Shown one piece after another: positions 44,714 through 55,995 of a stretch of DNA of 64,000 bases. The translations under genes were made by a program, and so were the position numbers. Where the stretch lies: positions 6,046,188 to 6,110,187 of the forward strand of contig NC_034015.1 in assembly GCF_000346465.2 (NCBI RefSeq). Reading direction: 5' to 3'. The stretch is from Prunus persica (lineage: Eukaryota > Streptophyta > Magnoliopsida > Rosales > Rosaceae). How positions within the stretch are numbered: the first letter of the stretch is position 1; the number at the start of each line of letters is the position of its first letter. The notes under the pieces were generated by a model, which was not told the origin of the DNA, did no database searches, and was given only the letters and a program-made list of their open reading frames with translations.

Positions 44714-44973
44714 TAGGGTGGTGGGTTGTTGGAGAGAGAGGAGAGAAGGGTGGTACAGATTAGCGCATGTGGTAGATTGTGATCTTATAATATTACATAA
44801 ACACCATTGGCTTATGCATACTGCTTGATTTGTAAATTATAAACAATTTTCATTTTTGATAATGTCCTCATATGAAATTCGTAGGATTTGAGAGTTTTTT
44901 TTTATAGAAAAAGAAAAAGAAAAAGAAATATAGCAGGATCTCTTGTTCCATATCTATGACGAGTTATTTACAC
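44714..44973. other. No gene seen; GAAAAA microsatellite
   Basis: 3' flank of MAP70. (AGAAAA)n at 44907-44928. Confidence 0.4.
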
Positions 44974-45318
44974 CAACACCTTCTGAGGTTTCTTATATTT
45001 TAACAAAACCCACGCAGGTCTCAAAAATTACATGATCAACACCTCTTTTCGTTGATTGTTTGTCCAAAAATTGATGATTTTATTGAAATTCTTTTTATGC
45101 AAATGACAAAATTAACCTCAATGAAGTATATGCAATCTAATCTCAAAGCACAAGTTTGTCATTTGGAGAATATTATTTTGTATAAAATCATCAATTTTTG
45201 GATGAAAAATCAATGAAAATGAGTTTTGTGAAAACAATTTAAAACCTCATGAGATGTTCATGTAATTTTTAAAACCTCAAAGAGTTTTGTGAAAAAGCCA
45301 AAAACCTCAGAGGATGTT
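44974..45318. mobile_element. MITE with long terminal inverted repeats (~345 bp)
   Basis: The left arm AACACCTTCTGAGGTTT ... AAAAATTACATGA ... CCAAAAATTGATGATTTTAT is mirrored by the right arm (inverted AACATCCTCTGAGGTTT ... AAAAATTACATGA ... CCAAAAATTGATGATTTTAT). The arms span about 140 bp each, so a nearly complete hairpin could form. Such fold-back MITEs are usually Mutator-like; no clear flanking duplication. Confidence 0.7.
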
Positions 45319-45731
45319 TGTTGCAAGTATTCTTTTGGATATTAAATGTCTGACTTGTACTCCATATTTGTGGTCTTAAATATCCCATTGACTGAAATTG
45401 CTACTTTAAACTTCAAAGTCATTATCTGGCTTAAGTGCTGATGGGGTTGAACTACTTAGCCCACAACTCAACTTGACTTGGAAGTCTTTGCGCGCATGAT
45501 CGTAGCAGTGCCATTGTCAGTAATTTATCTTTATCAGAGACTTGGAAATCGTTTAATCGATGTTCACACAATTTGTGTTGGTAGGGACAAGATTATGGAA
45601 ATTTTTTGTTCTTGGTAGAGTGTCCGCGATGCATAATGTACTCCTATATAAAGGGCATCTCCGTACTAGTACTCTTTAATCTTGCAAACTCATATCTTTA
45701 GTCCTACAGATCATCTCATTGCATAAGAATC
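45319..45731 (+). promoter_or_regulatory. Promoter region of the LRR gene
   Basis: TATA box CTATATAAAGG at 45643-45653, about 80 bases upstream of the ATG at 45732, followed by a short pyrimidine-containing leader. No coding content. Confidence 0.55.
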
Positions 45732-47000
45732 ATGGGTCACGGTAGTGCTAGTGCTTCCATCCACCTTGTCTCACTAATTATACTATCAAGAATTTTATCC
45801 CTTGAAACCATTAAACTCGGTTTCTGTAGTGATGATCATTAATGTGGGATGCATAGATATAGAGAGGAAAGCCCTTCTCCAGCTCAAACAAGGCCTCATG
45901 GATCCTTCTTGACGGCTTTCGTCTTGGGTGGGAGAAGATTGTTGCAAATGGAGTGGTGTAGGCTGCAACAACATAACTGGACGTGTCAACAGGCTTGATC
46001 TTCGCAATCATTAATGGATGGATTTTTACGGACCAAAGCATGCATTGGTGGTGAGATCAACCCTTCTTTGCTTGTTTTGAAAAATTTGGATTGCTTGGAT
46101 TTGAGCATGAATCACTTTGGAGGTGTCTTTCCAAGTTTCATTGGATCACTAGAGAAACTGAAATACCTCGATCTCTCTGATTTATCTTTTGTTGGAGTCA
46201 TTCCCCCAGTCATGGAAACCTCTCAAGGTTGCTTTATCTTGGTCTTAGTCTTGGAACTCTCGAGACTAACCTTCAGTGGCTTGCAACTCTTGCTTTCTTA
46301 AAGTACCTTAACTTGGGAGGAATGAACCTTACTAAGACTACATCCTATTGGCTTCCCACTGTTATATATATGCTCCCTTCACTAGTTGAATTGTATTTTC
46401 CCTCTTGTAGTCTTCCCATGCTTCCTCTCACTCTTCCTTCCATCAATTTCACATCCCTTTCAGTTCTTGATCTCTCTAGCAATGAATTCAACTCCACGAT
46501 ACCTCCTTGGTTATTCAATCTAACTAAACTAGAGATGTTGGATTTGTCAAGTACCAGTCTGACAGGACAACTGCCTGATTCTTTGGGATATCTTAAAAGC
46601 TTGAGATACCTCGAATTGTCGGATAACTCATTTCAAGGTTCAATCCCAAAATCGATTGGAAATTTAACATCTTTGGAGGAGTTTAAACTTGAAGGGAATC
46701 AAATGAGCAGCATCATCCCAGAAAGTCTTGGGGAGCTCTCATCGCTGGTTTCACTTCGTATCTTTAGCAACACATGGGAAGGTGCCATTACAGAAGCTCA
46801 TTTCGTGAAACTTGGAGGCCTGAGAGAAATATCAATTGGAAATCATCTCCCAAACATTTCCTTGGTTTTCAACATAAGTTCTGATTGGATATCTCCTTTC
46901 AAATTAAGATACTTGGAAATTATTTCACGCCGGGCCCCAAATTTCCTACATGGCTTAGAAATCAGACTGAGTTGACCATGGTGGTACTCCATAATGCTAG
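45732..47000 (+). pseudogene. LRR receptor-like protein (RLP, EIX-receptor-like) pseudogene, N-terminal part
   Basis: Encodes a hydrophobic signal peptide (I-H-L-V-S-L-I-I-L-S-R-I-L-S-L), an LRR N-terminal cap (I-E-R-K-A-L-L-Q-L-K-Q-G-L, W-S-G-V-G-C-N-N-I-T-G-R-V) and at least eight leucine-rich repeats (e.g. L-S-V-L-D-L-S-S-N-E-F; L-R-Y-L-E-L-S-D-N-S-F-Q-G-S-I-P). Plant RLPs of this type are plasma-membrane receptors in defence signalling. Breaks: frameshift near 45830, TGA at 45910-45912, TAA at 46012-46014, frameshifts near 46220 and 46935. An LTR element starts at 47001; the gene resumes in frame at 51329. The transmembrane end is missing. Confidence 0.9.
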
Positions 47001-48229
47001 GTGTAAGACCCTTGACACTTGCCACAGGCAGCAACATGGTTAATTTGATGTCTTGGACCATGCCAAGGAGAGGTGTCATGAGTTGCACAAGGACAAGACA
47101 AGCGTGGCAAGATGGATGTTGAAGGGTCTCAGCGAAAGCTTGCGACAAGCATCGACAGATTACCTTGGAAGCCTACAGCGCATGTGGGACAAGTGCGCTG
47201 CGCAGTGCACAGCGCACATATGCAGCACAAGCAGCGCAGAGTGCAGGCAGCATGCAGGCAACACACAGGAAGCACGCAGGTAGAGCGCAGGCAGCATGCA
47301 GGCAGATCGTGCAGGCAGTTGGCTGGCAGGTTGTGCGCAGGGTGCTGGCAGGTCGTGTGGGCATGGTGCTGGCAGATCGTGCAAGCAGTTGGTTGGCAGG
47401 ATGTGTGACGGTTGCGGGCAATTTTGTGTGGGCAGTTACATGGGCAGTTGTGAGGAGAAGTTCCAGCAGATGTGCAGCGATATAAAGGGCATGTCTGGGC
47501 GGTTACGCATGGTAATGGAGGAGTGGCATGCATGGGATGCATCATNNNNNNNNNNNNNNNNNNNNNNNNNNNNNNNNNNNNNNNNNNNNNNNNNNNNNNN
47601 NNNNNNNNNNNNNNNNNNNNNNNNNNNNNNNNNNNNNNNNNNNNNTGCATGGCAGACACATAACCTAAGCAGTTGGGGTTGTCAACTGTGATAGTCTATA
47701 AATAGGCCTTAGTGTAGGCATTGTAGACTAGATCCGAAGGTCGACACTAGTAGAGACTAGTGGAGATTAGACTGGAAGAGACTAGACTGGTCGAGACTAG
47801 ACTCGTAGTCTCTTGGGAGAGATTTCAAGAGGAGACAAAATGGGGGAATGTGTCTAGAGTAGGCATGGAGAGGCATAGAGAGGGTATGGCAGTAAATGTG
47901 TGTGTGTTGACATACCCATGCCTTGAGAGAAACCCGTTGAGTCGAGAATGATTGTCTAGAGAGGCACTGTGCCTTAGGAGTGGGAGGCATTGAGGCACCA
48001 AATGTGTGTGGTGACCCAATGCGAAACAAAAGCCTGTATTCCTTTTTATTGTGGAGTAATATAAAGGTTGGGAGTGAGTTGTCCTGTAAGCTTTAGTGTT
48101 TATGTGTTTTGCTGCGAGAACTCTAAAGCCTCACAGTTTGGAGGTGAAGAGAAGGCTGACTTAGGAGGAGTCTAAGTGCCGGGCCGGACAAAGGTCGAAA
48201 AATTAAAGGCGGTTTTCACCCCTGTTACA
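47001..48229 (+). repeat. LTR 1 (contains the 100-base assembly gap)
   Basis: TGTAAGACCCTTGACACTTG ... CCCCTGTTACA. TATA box GATATAAAGG near 47479. GC-rich GCAGGCAGCATGCAGGCA-type degenerate repeats at 47195-47420. Compared with LTR 2, the gap replaces about 212 bp (50169-50380). Confidence 0.88.
47546..47645. other. Assembly gap (100 N)
   Basis: A run of exactly 100 N, a conventional placeholder. The sister LTR suggests about 212 bp of true sequence. Confidence 0.95.
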
Positions 48230-49643
48230 GTTGGTATCAGAGCACGCTTGGTGTGTGTTCCTGTGCTGGGACCAGAGTATAGTTTCCTCAAACTATGCCT
48301 TATGGTGCATACCTCGATGGTTGTTACTTATCGATGGAGGCAGAGCTAAGGAAAGGTGGATGTTGATCGAGAGAAGCAAGCCAAGAGTAAGTGGACAGAT
48401 ATCAGTGACAATGTTACCATTGGTATCAAAGAGCAAGCTTAGATGGCGGTTGTTTATCGAAGGAAGCATGCGAAGACGTTGGTGGTTGCTGATCGAGGGT
48501 GACAAGCCAAGAAGTTGCTATAACGGCGGAGTCTGTTGAACTAGAGGCAGGCTATCCGGAAGCTTGTAAGTTCAAAACCAATTGGGTGGATCCCCAATTG
48601 AGTGAGTGGCGACATGGGAAGTTAGGAAAAGACTTTCATGGGGCTCATGAAGATCTGAGTTGTGCACAGATCTGGTTTAGAGTTTGATGGTGCTGAGTGG
48701 CATTCTTGGAAGAGTTCCTTGGGGCTGTACAACGTTATATGCTGGTGCAAACGGAGCAAGATTGGCGCCATGTTCTGGAGGAAGTGCACACGGCTAAAGT
48801 TGTAGAAGGGCAGAAGAGTGGCTGTCCTGAAAGAGAACAGAACCTAGAGATGAAGGTTGCTGTTGTGAGAAGTCAATGTCAAGGTGGATATCGCAAATGA
48901 GGTGATGTCCCAGTGGTCACTTCGAAAATGGAGAAGTCAATGTCAAGGTGGATATCGCAGAAGAGGTGTTGTGCCAGTGGGCACTTCGAGAATGGAGAAG
49001 TCGATGTTGTGAACATCGCAACGAGAAGTGCGATACTAGTAAGTACTTCCGAAGACAAGAAGTCGATGACTTTGAGAAGGCATCGCAAGAGAAAAAACCA
49101 TAGAGGTGGTTGAACCTATGAACTCTCGAAGGCCAATGTGAAGATTGAAAGTTCTCATTGGAGGAGTGCAAGTTCGTGTTAAAGAGACAATGATACAAGG
49201 CTGCGCAGGTGATGGGTGTGGCATGGATAGGCGTTGGGCTAGGCATTGAAGATTGGCTAAGTGTTGGAAGGGGCAGTATGCAAGTCACAAGCAAGAAGGC
49301 TGATGGTTTCGAAGCATAAGGATTGCACAAGATCCACGCATAGACCAACTAGTGGCTACAAGTAAGTGTTATCAAGTACTTATGATGAATTATGGGTGGC
49401 TCATGGGTGCTTGGTAGAAAGTTCTTGTAGTTCCTTGTGTCATGGAACTTCTTAGGAGGGGAAATGACAGATGAAAGGCTTGGTGGAGTCAAGCACGGAA
49501 GTGTGCAAGTGTCATTGCATAACTTTTGAAAGTTTCAAGGGAAGCAGTGAGGTTGACTTAGAAGGAAGGTGTGGACCTCCAAGTTGAGTGCTTACAAGCC
49601 CTAGGTTTGACAAGGATGTCGAACTCTTTTAGTGGGGGTGGTT
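48230..49643 (+). other. Internal region of the non-autonomous element, primer site and polypurine tract
   Basis: Primer site TGGTATCAGAGC at 48232-48243, two bases after LTR 1. Polypurine tract AGTGGGGGTGG near 49631-49641 before LTR 2. Several direct repeats of 'gagaagtc(a/g)atgt' at 48920-49080. No recognisable protein on either strand. Confidence 0.8.
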
Positions 49644-50944
49644 TGTAAGACCCTTGACACTTGCCATAGGCGGTGGACCATGCCAAGGAGAGGTGTCACG
49701 AGTGTGCAAAAGGACAAGACAAGCATGGCAAGATGGATGTCAAAGGGTCTCGGCAAAAGCTTGTGAGAAGCCTCGACAGATTACCTTGGAACTCAACAGC
49801 GCATGTGGGACAAGTGCGCTGCGCAGAGCGCAGCGTACATATGCAGCACAACCAGCGCAGCGTGCATGCAGCATGCAGGCAACACACAGGCAGCACGCAG
49901 GCAGATTGTGCAGGCGATTGGCTGGCATGTTGTGCCCAGGGTGCTGGCAGGTCGTGTGGGCATGGTGCTGACAGATCGTGCAAGTAGTTGGCTGGCAGGA
50001 TGTGACAGTTGCTGGCAGTTTTGTGTGGGCAGTTACATAGGCAGTTTTGTGTGGGCAGTTACATAGGCAGTTGTGAGGAGAAGTTCCAGCAGATGTGCAG
50101 CGATATAAAGGGCATGTCTGGGCAGTTACGCTTGGTAATGGCGGAGTGGCATGCATGCGATGCATCATGTGGAGAAGGCAATGTCAGTGGAAGGAGTGGG
50201 CGGTTGCCTTGCACCTTTGTAGGCATACAACATGGCATGATGGCATGTCATGGCCTTGACATTGACACATGGCGCCAAGAGCAAAAAGGAAGCCTTGAAA
50301 ATAGGAGTTCATGGGTTCCTTAGTGGGATAGTGGCATGGTGGTTTTTAGGAGGAAAAGTACCCATGTCATGGTGGTTGCGTGCATGGTAGACACATAACC
50401 TAAGCAATTGGGGTTGTCAACTGTGATAGTCTATAAATGGGCCTTAGTGTAGGCATTGTAGACTAGATCCGAAGGTCGACACTAGTAGAAACTAGTGGAG
50501 ATCAGACGAGAAGAGACTAGACTAGTAGTCTCTTGGGAGAGATCTCAGGAGGAGACAAAATGGTGGAATGTGTCTAGAGTAGGCATGGAGAGGCATAGAG
50601 AGGGGTATGGCAGCAAGTGTGTGTGTTGACATACCCATGCCTTGAGAGAAACCAGTTGAGTCGAGAATGAGTGTCTAGAGAGGCACCGTGCCTTAGGAGT
50701 GGGCCGCATTGAGGCACCAAATGTGTTGTGGTGACCCAATGCGAAACAAAATCTTGTATTCCTTTTTATTGTGGAGTAATATAAAGGTTGGGAGTGAGTT
50801 GTCCCGTAAGCTTTGGTGTTTATGTGTTCCGCTGCGAGAACTCTGAAGCCTCATGGTTTGGAGGTGAAGAGAAGGCTGACTTAGGAGGAGTCTAAGTGCC
50901 GGACAAAGGTCGAAAAATTAAAGGCGGTTTTCACCCCTGTTACA
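49644..50944 (+). repeat. LTR 2 (1301 bp)
   Basis: Same ends as LTR 1, complete. TATA GATATAAAGG at about 50102. Contains a small tandem repeat GGCAGTTTTGTGTGGGCAGTTACATA at 50010-50070. Confidence 0.9.
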
Positions 50945-51328
50945 GTTGGTATCAGAGCACGCTTGGTGTGTGTTTCTGTGCTGGGACCAGAGTATAGTTT
51001 CCTCAAACTATGCCTTATGGTGCATACCTCGATGGTAGTTGCTTATCGATGGAGGTAGAGCTAAGGAAAGGTGGATGTTGATCGAGAGAAGCAAGCCAAG
51101 TGGACAGATATCCGTGACAATGTTACCATTGGTATCGAAGAGCAAGCTTAGATGGCGGTTGTTTATCGAAGGAAGCATGCGAAGACGTTGGTGGTTGCTG
51201 ATCAAGGGAGACAAGCGAAGAAGTTGTTATAACGGCGGAGTCCTTTGAACAAGCTAAGGCATACTTAGGAGGAGTCTAAGTGCCGGACAAGGGTCGAAAA
51301 ATTAAAGGCAGTTTTCACCCCTGTTAGA
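50945..51328 (+). repeat. Second, truncated internal region and LTR remnant
   Basis: The primer site again at 50947-50958 and internal sequence matching 48230-48540, then a jump at about 51257 into the last ~70 bp of an LTR (CTTAGGAGGAGTCTAAGTGC ... CCCCTGTTA), missing the final CA. Confidence 0.85.
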
Positions 51329-51713
51329 TTTCAGGCACCATACCAGATAGGTTTTTGTAGTTGGATTTGCAATTAGATGAACTAAATTTCGCTGATAATC
51401 AACTAAGGGGCAGGGTTCCTAATTCATTAAGATTCAGCTATGCTTCCACTGTTACTTTGACTTCAAACCGCTTTGAAGGCCCACTCCCATTATGGTCCTC
51501 AAATTTTTCCCTGGCTGTATCTTCGAGATAATCTATTTTTTGGAGCCAATTCCTCATAACATTGGTCAACTGATGCCCAATTTGACATATCTAGACATTT
51601 CTACGAACTCATTGAGTGGAAGCATTCCCCTGTCCTTTGGTAATTTAAGCCAATTACAATTCATATTGATCTCAAATAACCTCTTGTCTGGTTAGATTCC
51701 TTATTTTTGGAAC
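51329..51713 (+). pseudogene. LRR receptor-like protein pseudogene, continuation
   Basis: Resumes exactly in frame with 47000 (I-S-G-T-I-P-D-R-F) and continues with L-D-E-L-N-F-A-D-N-Q-L-R-G-R-V-P, then in other frames Y-L-D-I-S-T-N-S-L-S-G-S-I-P-L-S-F-G-N-L. TAG replaces a probable Trp near 51359; frame changes occur near 51510 and a TAG near 51694. The third Tat element starts at 51714 in the middle of a repeat. The remaining repeats and membrane anchor are beyond the window. Confidence 0.88.
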
Positions 51714-53310
51714 TGTTGAGGCCCAAAAAAAATCCACGGTTGGGCCCGAATAAATTCCCGGCCCAGTACGATGCCTCATTAAGAAAATACCCAATTTGGA
51801 GAACCTGAAAGTCCACCATGCACGAGTCACAGTCCACATGCCATGCCAAATAAATAATCCGTCAGGCTAGGAATTGAGATAAAGATTGTAAAATACAGTA
51901 GCTCTACAAGCCCATGCTAATTACCCCGTCAAGCATCCTAATAAAAACGCGCCACGCTAAGCGGGAAATCATTATTTTTGACCCAACCACTCTACAAGCT
52001 TAAGTGAGCCCAAGCAACTCAAATGCCCAGGCTTGCTTGAGTGCGTTGTGGTATGGATGGTAACAAGTTGTCATGAGGCCCATTGATGGGCCGAGAAATG
52101 GAAGTCTCAGGTTGCTTGGGAGACTTGAAACTCAAGCCCTTTCCTTGAGCCCAAACATGTGGCAAAGCGTAAAAGAGAGAGAGAAAGTAACCCAATATCC
52201 TAGGAAAATTAGCCCATCACCTCAACAAAATAGCCCAACACTTGGTGAAGTAAGCCCATTTATTTGATAAACCAACTTATTGTCCTAGAAGGCCCATGCA
52301 ACTAAAATATGGATCTGCAAAAGCCCCAGCACTTAGCTGGAGTACAAAGGCCACGAAGGGAGCCAGGACATCCACGTACGCAGAGCTGCTGGGAGTCTCC
52401 AGCACATGGGGAGGGGGGGAACGAATTTCAAGCAAAAGCATTCAAAGAACCAGGGGGTATTGGCGCGCAGACTACTAGGAAAGGAGGCACCCTTAAAACC
52501 AGCGTGTATACCCATTTCTTTCTCCCCATCAGATCTAGCCATGGAAGAATGAAGGAAATAAAAAGGGAGATGGCTGAGAATGGGAGTCCCCCCACTGAAA
52601 TAGCTACAGGAAAAGCCTTGAGCTCCCAAAAATTCCTGTTTTTGTACGATTGGGCAGAGAGGATTTCACCAAAATAGGATAAGTCAAGGGAGGAGAGGAG
52701 AAAGGAAGGGAAAGACTTGGCCAAATTGGATAGAAATCATTAGGATTTCTTGGAAAGGAAGAGCTTCTAGCGGCTATAAATGAAGAACCTCCTACCCAAC
52801 AACCAACAACCACATCCAGAGAGCCAGCTTCCTTTCTTACTTCCAAAACCCAGCAATTTCGTGCTTTGTTCATCCTTCTCCCCTTTATTTTTCCCTCATG
52901 GCAGACTATTCAAGTACTTGATAGAACCTCTGTCGAGCTGCCGGAAAATCACTTAAGCCACCCATTGCCCTCTCCTACTCTCTCCCATTTTCTCACCCAA
53001 ACCCTCTGATAATCCTTTCCTCCCTTTCCTTAGAACCCCTATTTTTCATAGAAACTCACAGCTCTCTCCCTTTAAGGCTAAACTCATGACAACTTTGCTT
53101 CCATGCCACAAGCCTCTCATGCCAAGCTAAGAATTTATCTGTAAGCAACCATTATTTTTGTTGGTGAAGGTAACTAGGGTGTTTTCTAAGGCTTCACTAT
53201 CCTTTCGAAACATTCTTGGGGTCTGATCTTTGAACTCAGACACACACAGGGGGTAATTTCATCCATTTTGCTTTTTACGACAGCCCAGCCCATTTGTAGC
53301 TGCCGGAAGA
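51714..53310 (+). repeat. 5' LTR (~1.6 kb) of the third Tat element
   Basis: Starts TGTTGAGGCCC inside the LRR gene. TATA box GGCTATAAATGAAG near 52774. The right end is placed near 53310 by homology to the end of the solo LTR at 13229 (CAGCCCAGCCCATT...GCTGCCGGAAGA); the expected terminal CA appears changed to GA. Confidence 0.7.
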
Positions 53311-53329
53311 AAAAAAGCCTCGACTTAAA

Positions 53330-53347
53330 TTTGCGACTTCACTGGGG
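53330..53347 (+). other. Putative primer binding site of the third Tat element
   Basis: TTTGCGACTTCACTGGGG lies about 20 bases after the LTR. GCGACTTCACTGGGG would pair with an Arg-type tRNA 3' end, but the usual TGG start reads TTT. Comparison with other family members would settle it. Confidence 0.4.
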
Positions 53348-53401
53348 ATTAGGCCATTTTCTTCATCAATGCCTCCAAAGAAGTAGAATAGAAGCTATAA
53401 C

Positions 53402-54793
53402 ATGACTTCCCAAGAAGGGCCAGACCATGGTGATTCGAAATCGAGGCAAAATGCCTCATCTAGAGAAGAAGAACGTGCAGGTGAGGGAGCATTTACCCTC
53501 TCAGACCTTGTTACAGCCATCCATGCTGTGAGAGAGACCTAGAGGGAGATGGCAGACACAATCAAAGAGTTGAAAATTTCAGTTTCCAAGCCAAGCAAAG
53601 AAAACGAGAGACTTCCACAAGAAGAGTCTGTTGCTGCCGAAAAGGGGTCGGAACAAAAGGGACCATCTTTTGTCACCCAAGAGGATGTTATTGCTATGCT
53701 GGAAAATGAGCTAAGTCGAAGCCAGGAGAATTGGAAGTGCATTCCTCAGCCACCATATGCATCAAGCTTACTCCAGCAGCCGTATTCCAAAGGCTACGAG
53801 GCACTAAGCTTTGTCCTCTTCGATGGAAGAAAAGGAGCTCGAAGGAGCACGTCAACCATTTCATTGATGCTTTGGGACCATATGCTGGTAACTATAATCT
53901 CCGGTTTTGGGAGTTTTCGAAAAGCCTTACCGATCGTGCTTACACGTAGTATACGACATTTGGCATCAGGCTCTGTTGGCTCTTGGGAAGATTTGGCAAG
54001 CAGGTTCTGTAAGAAATATTTCCAGCATGAGGAAAGAGTTACTACCACTTAACTCAACAACACTCGCCAAAAACATGGGGAAGATCCCATAGGCTTCGTG
54101 CGTAGGTTCCGGGACCTAGCTTTGGATTGCTAGGATGAGAAGGACGAAGAGGCGCTTGTCGAAATTTGCATCAGCAATATCGTGGCAGATGACAGAGTTT
54201 ATTTGGTGAATATTGGCATCAGCCAATTTTCTCGGCTACTAGAAGCAGTAAGGAAGACAAGCATGTCTGTGAAACCGATAGGACAGAGGACTCGGAGGAG
54301 TGAGAAGATGAAGGCGCACCAAGCACTGGCTATAGAAGATAAGCCATCTAGTGACTATAACTCGCGCAAACAAAAAGATAGGGAGACGTATTTGCCATTG
54401 CCTTGCAAGGACGAAGAATTCCACGCCATCCTTGACACAATGACTGCTGACGGTGCAATCAAACCTCTCAGACCCTACAAAGTCCCTACCAAAGAGGAGG
54501 AGAATGATCCTAGATACTACCATTATCATCAATTTGTAGGACATCCAACCACTGCTTGTCAGAGTCTACGGAGGATTTTACATGCTAAAATATATGAAGG
54601 AGTCCTTGAGCTTCCCTCTAGGAATCAAACCATTGCTGAAGACCCCTTGACAAAACGAACGGGAAAGAAGGTAGCTGCTGTCATTTCATGCTCCGATGAT
54701 TTGCTCGATGATGATGAACTGTGCCACCCATGGAAGAATGACCCAAAACCGTCGGAAGCTATGCGGAAACATGGAGAAGGCATATTGGTGTAA
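53402..54793 (+). pseudogene. gag: Third Tat element gag
   Basis: Probable ATG at 53402. A TAG near 53540 precedes the 167-codon frame (53549-54052) with helical, charged N-part. The capsid domain is spread over two frames: D-A-L-G-P-Y-A-G-N-Y-N-L in one (53840-53900), and W-E-D-L-A-S-R-F-C-K-K-Y-F (about 53985) then F-V-R-R-F-R-D-L-A-L-D-C (about 54100) after stops. From 54182 a 203-codon frame has the C-terminal part with P-R-Y-Y-H-Y-H-Q-F-V-G-H-P-T-T-A-C near 54510. Confidence 0.85.
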
Positions 54794-55995
54794 ATATTTG
54801 AAACCTTCAAGTTACAACACGCCATGGCTGCTCGCTGATGGATGGGGTGATGATTCAGGCAACGAAGTTTTTACTTTAGACATGTCGGAAGAATGCTACT
54901 CGTGGGCTTCATCGGGACAGCAGGAAACAGTTGCTGTAACGTTTCATAATCTTACAGAGGCTGAAACAATCGTGATTACCTAGGTTTGAAACAAGGGCCC
55001 ATAGCTTCACAGGTCCTCCAAAGGAACTCGAAGTTCAAGTCACTCTTTGACCAACTTGGCTTTGGGCCTCAAGCAAGAGAAGCAGCTACTATAGCTCTCA
55101 TGAACGTCTCTGCAGAGTCTAATCCTCATTGCTTCACTGCTCAACCACAAAGGTCATTCACGGACGAAGACATGGAAGTTCCATATCCGGAACATAGAAG
55201 GCCACTTTACTTGGAAGGACAGATCAATAATGTGTTTATAAGAAGAGCTTTGGTAGACACAGGCTCCTCTGTCAACATATTGCCTCTGTCTGTGCTTACG
55301 GCAGCTGGTATTCCATTATCCAAAATCGTGCAATCTTAAACAAGCATCAACAGTTTCAAGAATAAGAGTGAGGTCACAGTCGGTCACATATAAGTGAATT
55401 TTACACCAAGTGCACAGGTGCCGGAAGCAACCCATCCAAGGATTTCGGGACCTACCTACCTTCATGGACTGAAATTCGTGACCTGAGCAACGAGGACTCA
55501 TAACCATTGTTGATCGAGAAAGAAAAAGACACTCAGAAGTCAACAACCATGCTTATGATCATCCCCAATGCTCAAAAGTGATGCGGCCAGACGGACACAT
55601 AATGTATCGCTTATGATGGGTTTGGGGGCTCAACTGTGTTCTGCGAGAAAGCCCCGAGTATGGAGAGGAGGCGATGTGAACAAACAATTGTAAGGGTTCA
55701 GATGACAAAACATCCATGCCTTGTGCTTTCTAGGAGCCAATGATGGCACCTAGACACATGCAAGATGTCTCAACATCGGTGGCTGAGCAGCTGGAAACAA
55801 TCAATTTGAGTGATGATCCCTCTGTCCAAAGGCCCATCTCCATCAGCATTCATTTGGCAAGTGAAGAAAATGAGGCCTTGGCATCTATGTTAAAAGAATT
55901 CTGAAACGTGTTCGCTTGGAGCTACGAGGAAATGCCTGGCCTAAATCCAAACTTAGTAAGTCGTTCTTCGAATTGAGCTTGGTACAAAACCTATT
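54794..55995 (+). pseudogene. pol: Third Tat element protease and linker region
   Basis: Aspartic protease motif A-L-V-D-T-G-S-S-V-N-I-L-P with D-T-G at 55256-55264. The frame ends at TAA near 55338. The linker to 55995 is riddled with frame changes; pieces such as E-N-E-A-L-A-S-M-L-K-E-F near 55866 precede the RT. Confidence 0.75.

Larger units (their letters stand above)
47001..51328 (+). mobile_element. Non-autonomous LTR retroelement chain: LTR-internal-LTR-internal-LTR remnant
   Basis: LTR 1 47001-48229, internal 48230-49643, LTR 2 49644-50944, a second truncated internal region 50945-51257, and a 3' LTR remnant 51258-51328. The internal regions share a primer site and start, and carry no gag or pol domain. 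The unit resembles a LARD-type non-autonomous element. It interrupts the LRR gene between the codon ending at 46999/47000 and the one starting at 51329. The target duplication is not intact, since the last LTR lacks its final CA. Confidence 0.85.

Noticed and set aside
47053..47485. Overlapping Cys/Ala-rich frames in the GC-rich part of the LTR, repeated near 49.7-50.1 kb
   Set aside because: Open in several frames on both strands because of GCAGGCAGCATGCAGGCA-type repeats; part of an LTR.
45732..51713. Functional LRR receptor gene with large introns
   Set aside because: The interrupting DNA is LTR element sequence with no splice sites, and the coding parts contain several stops and frameshifts.
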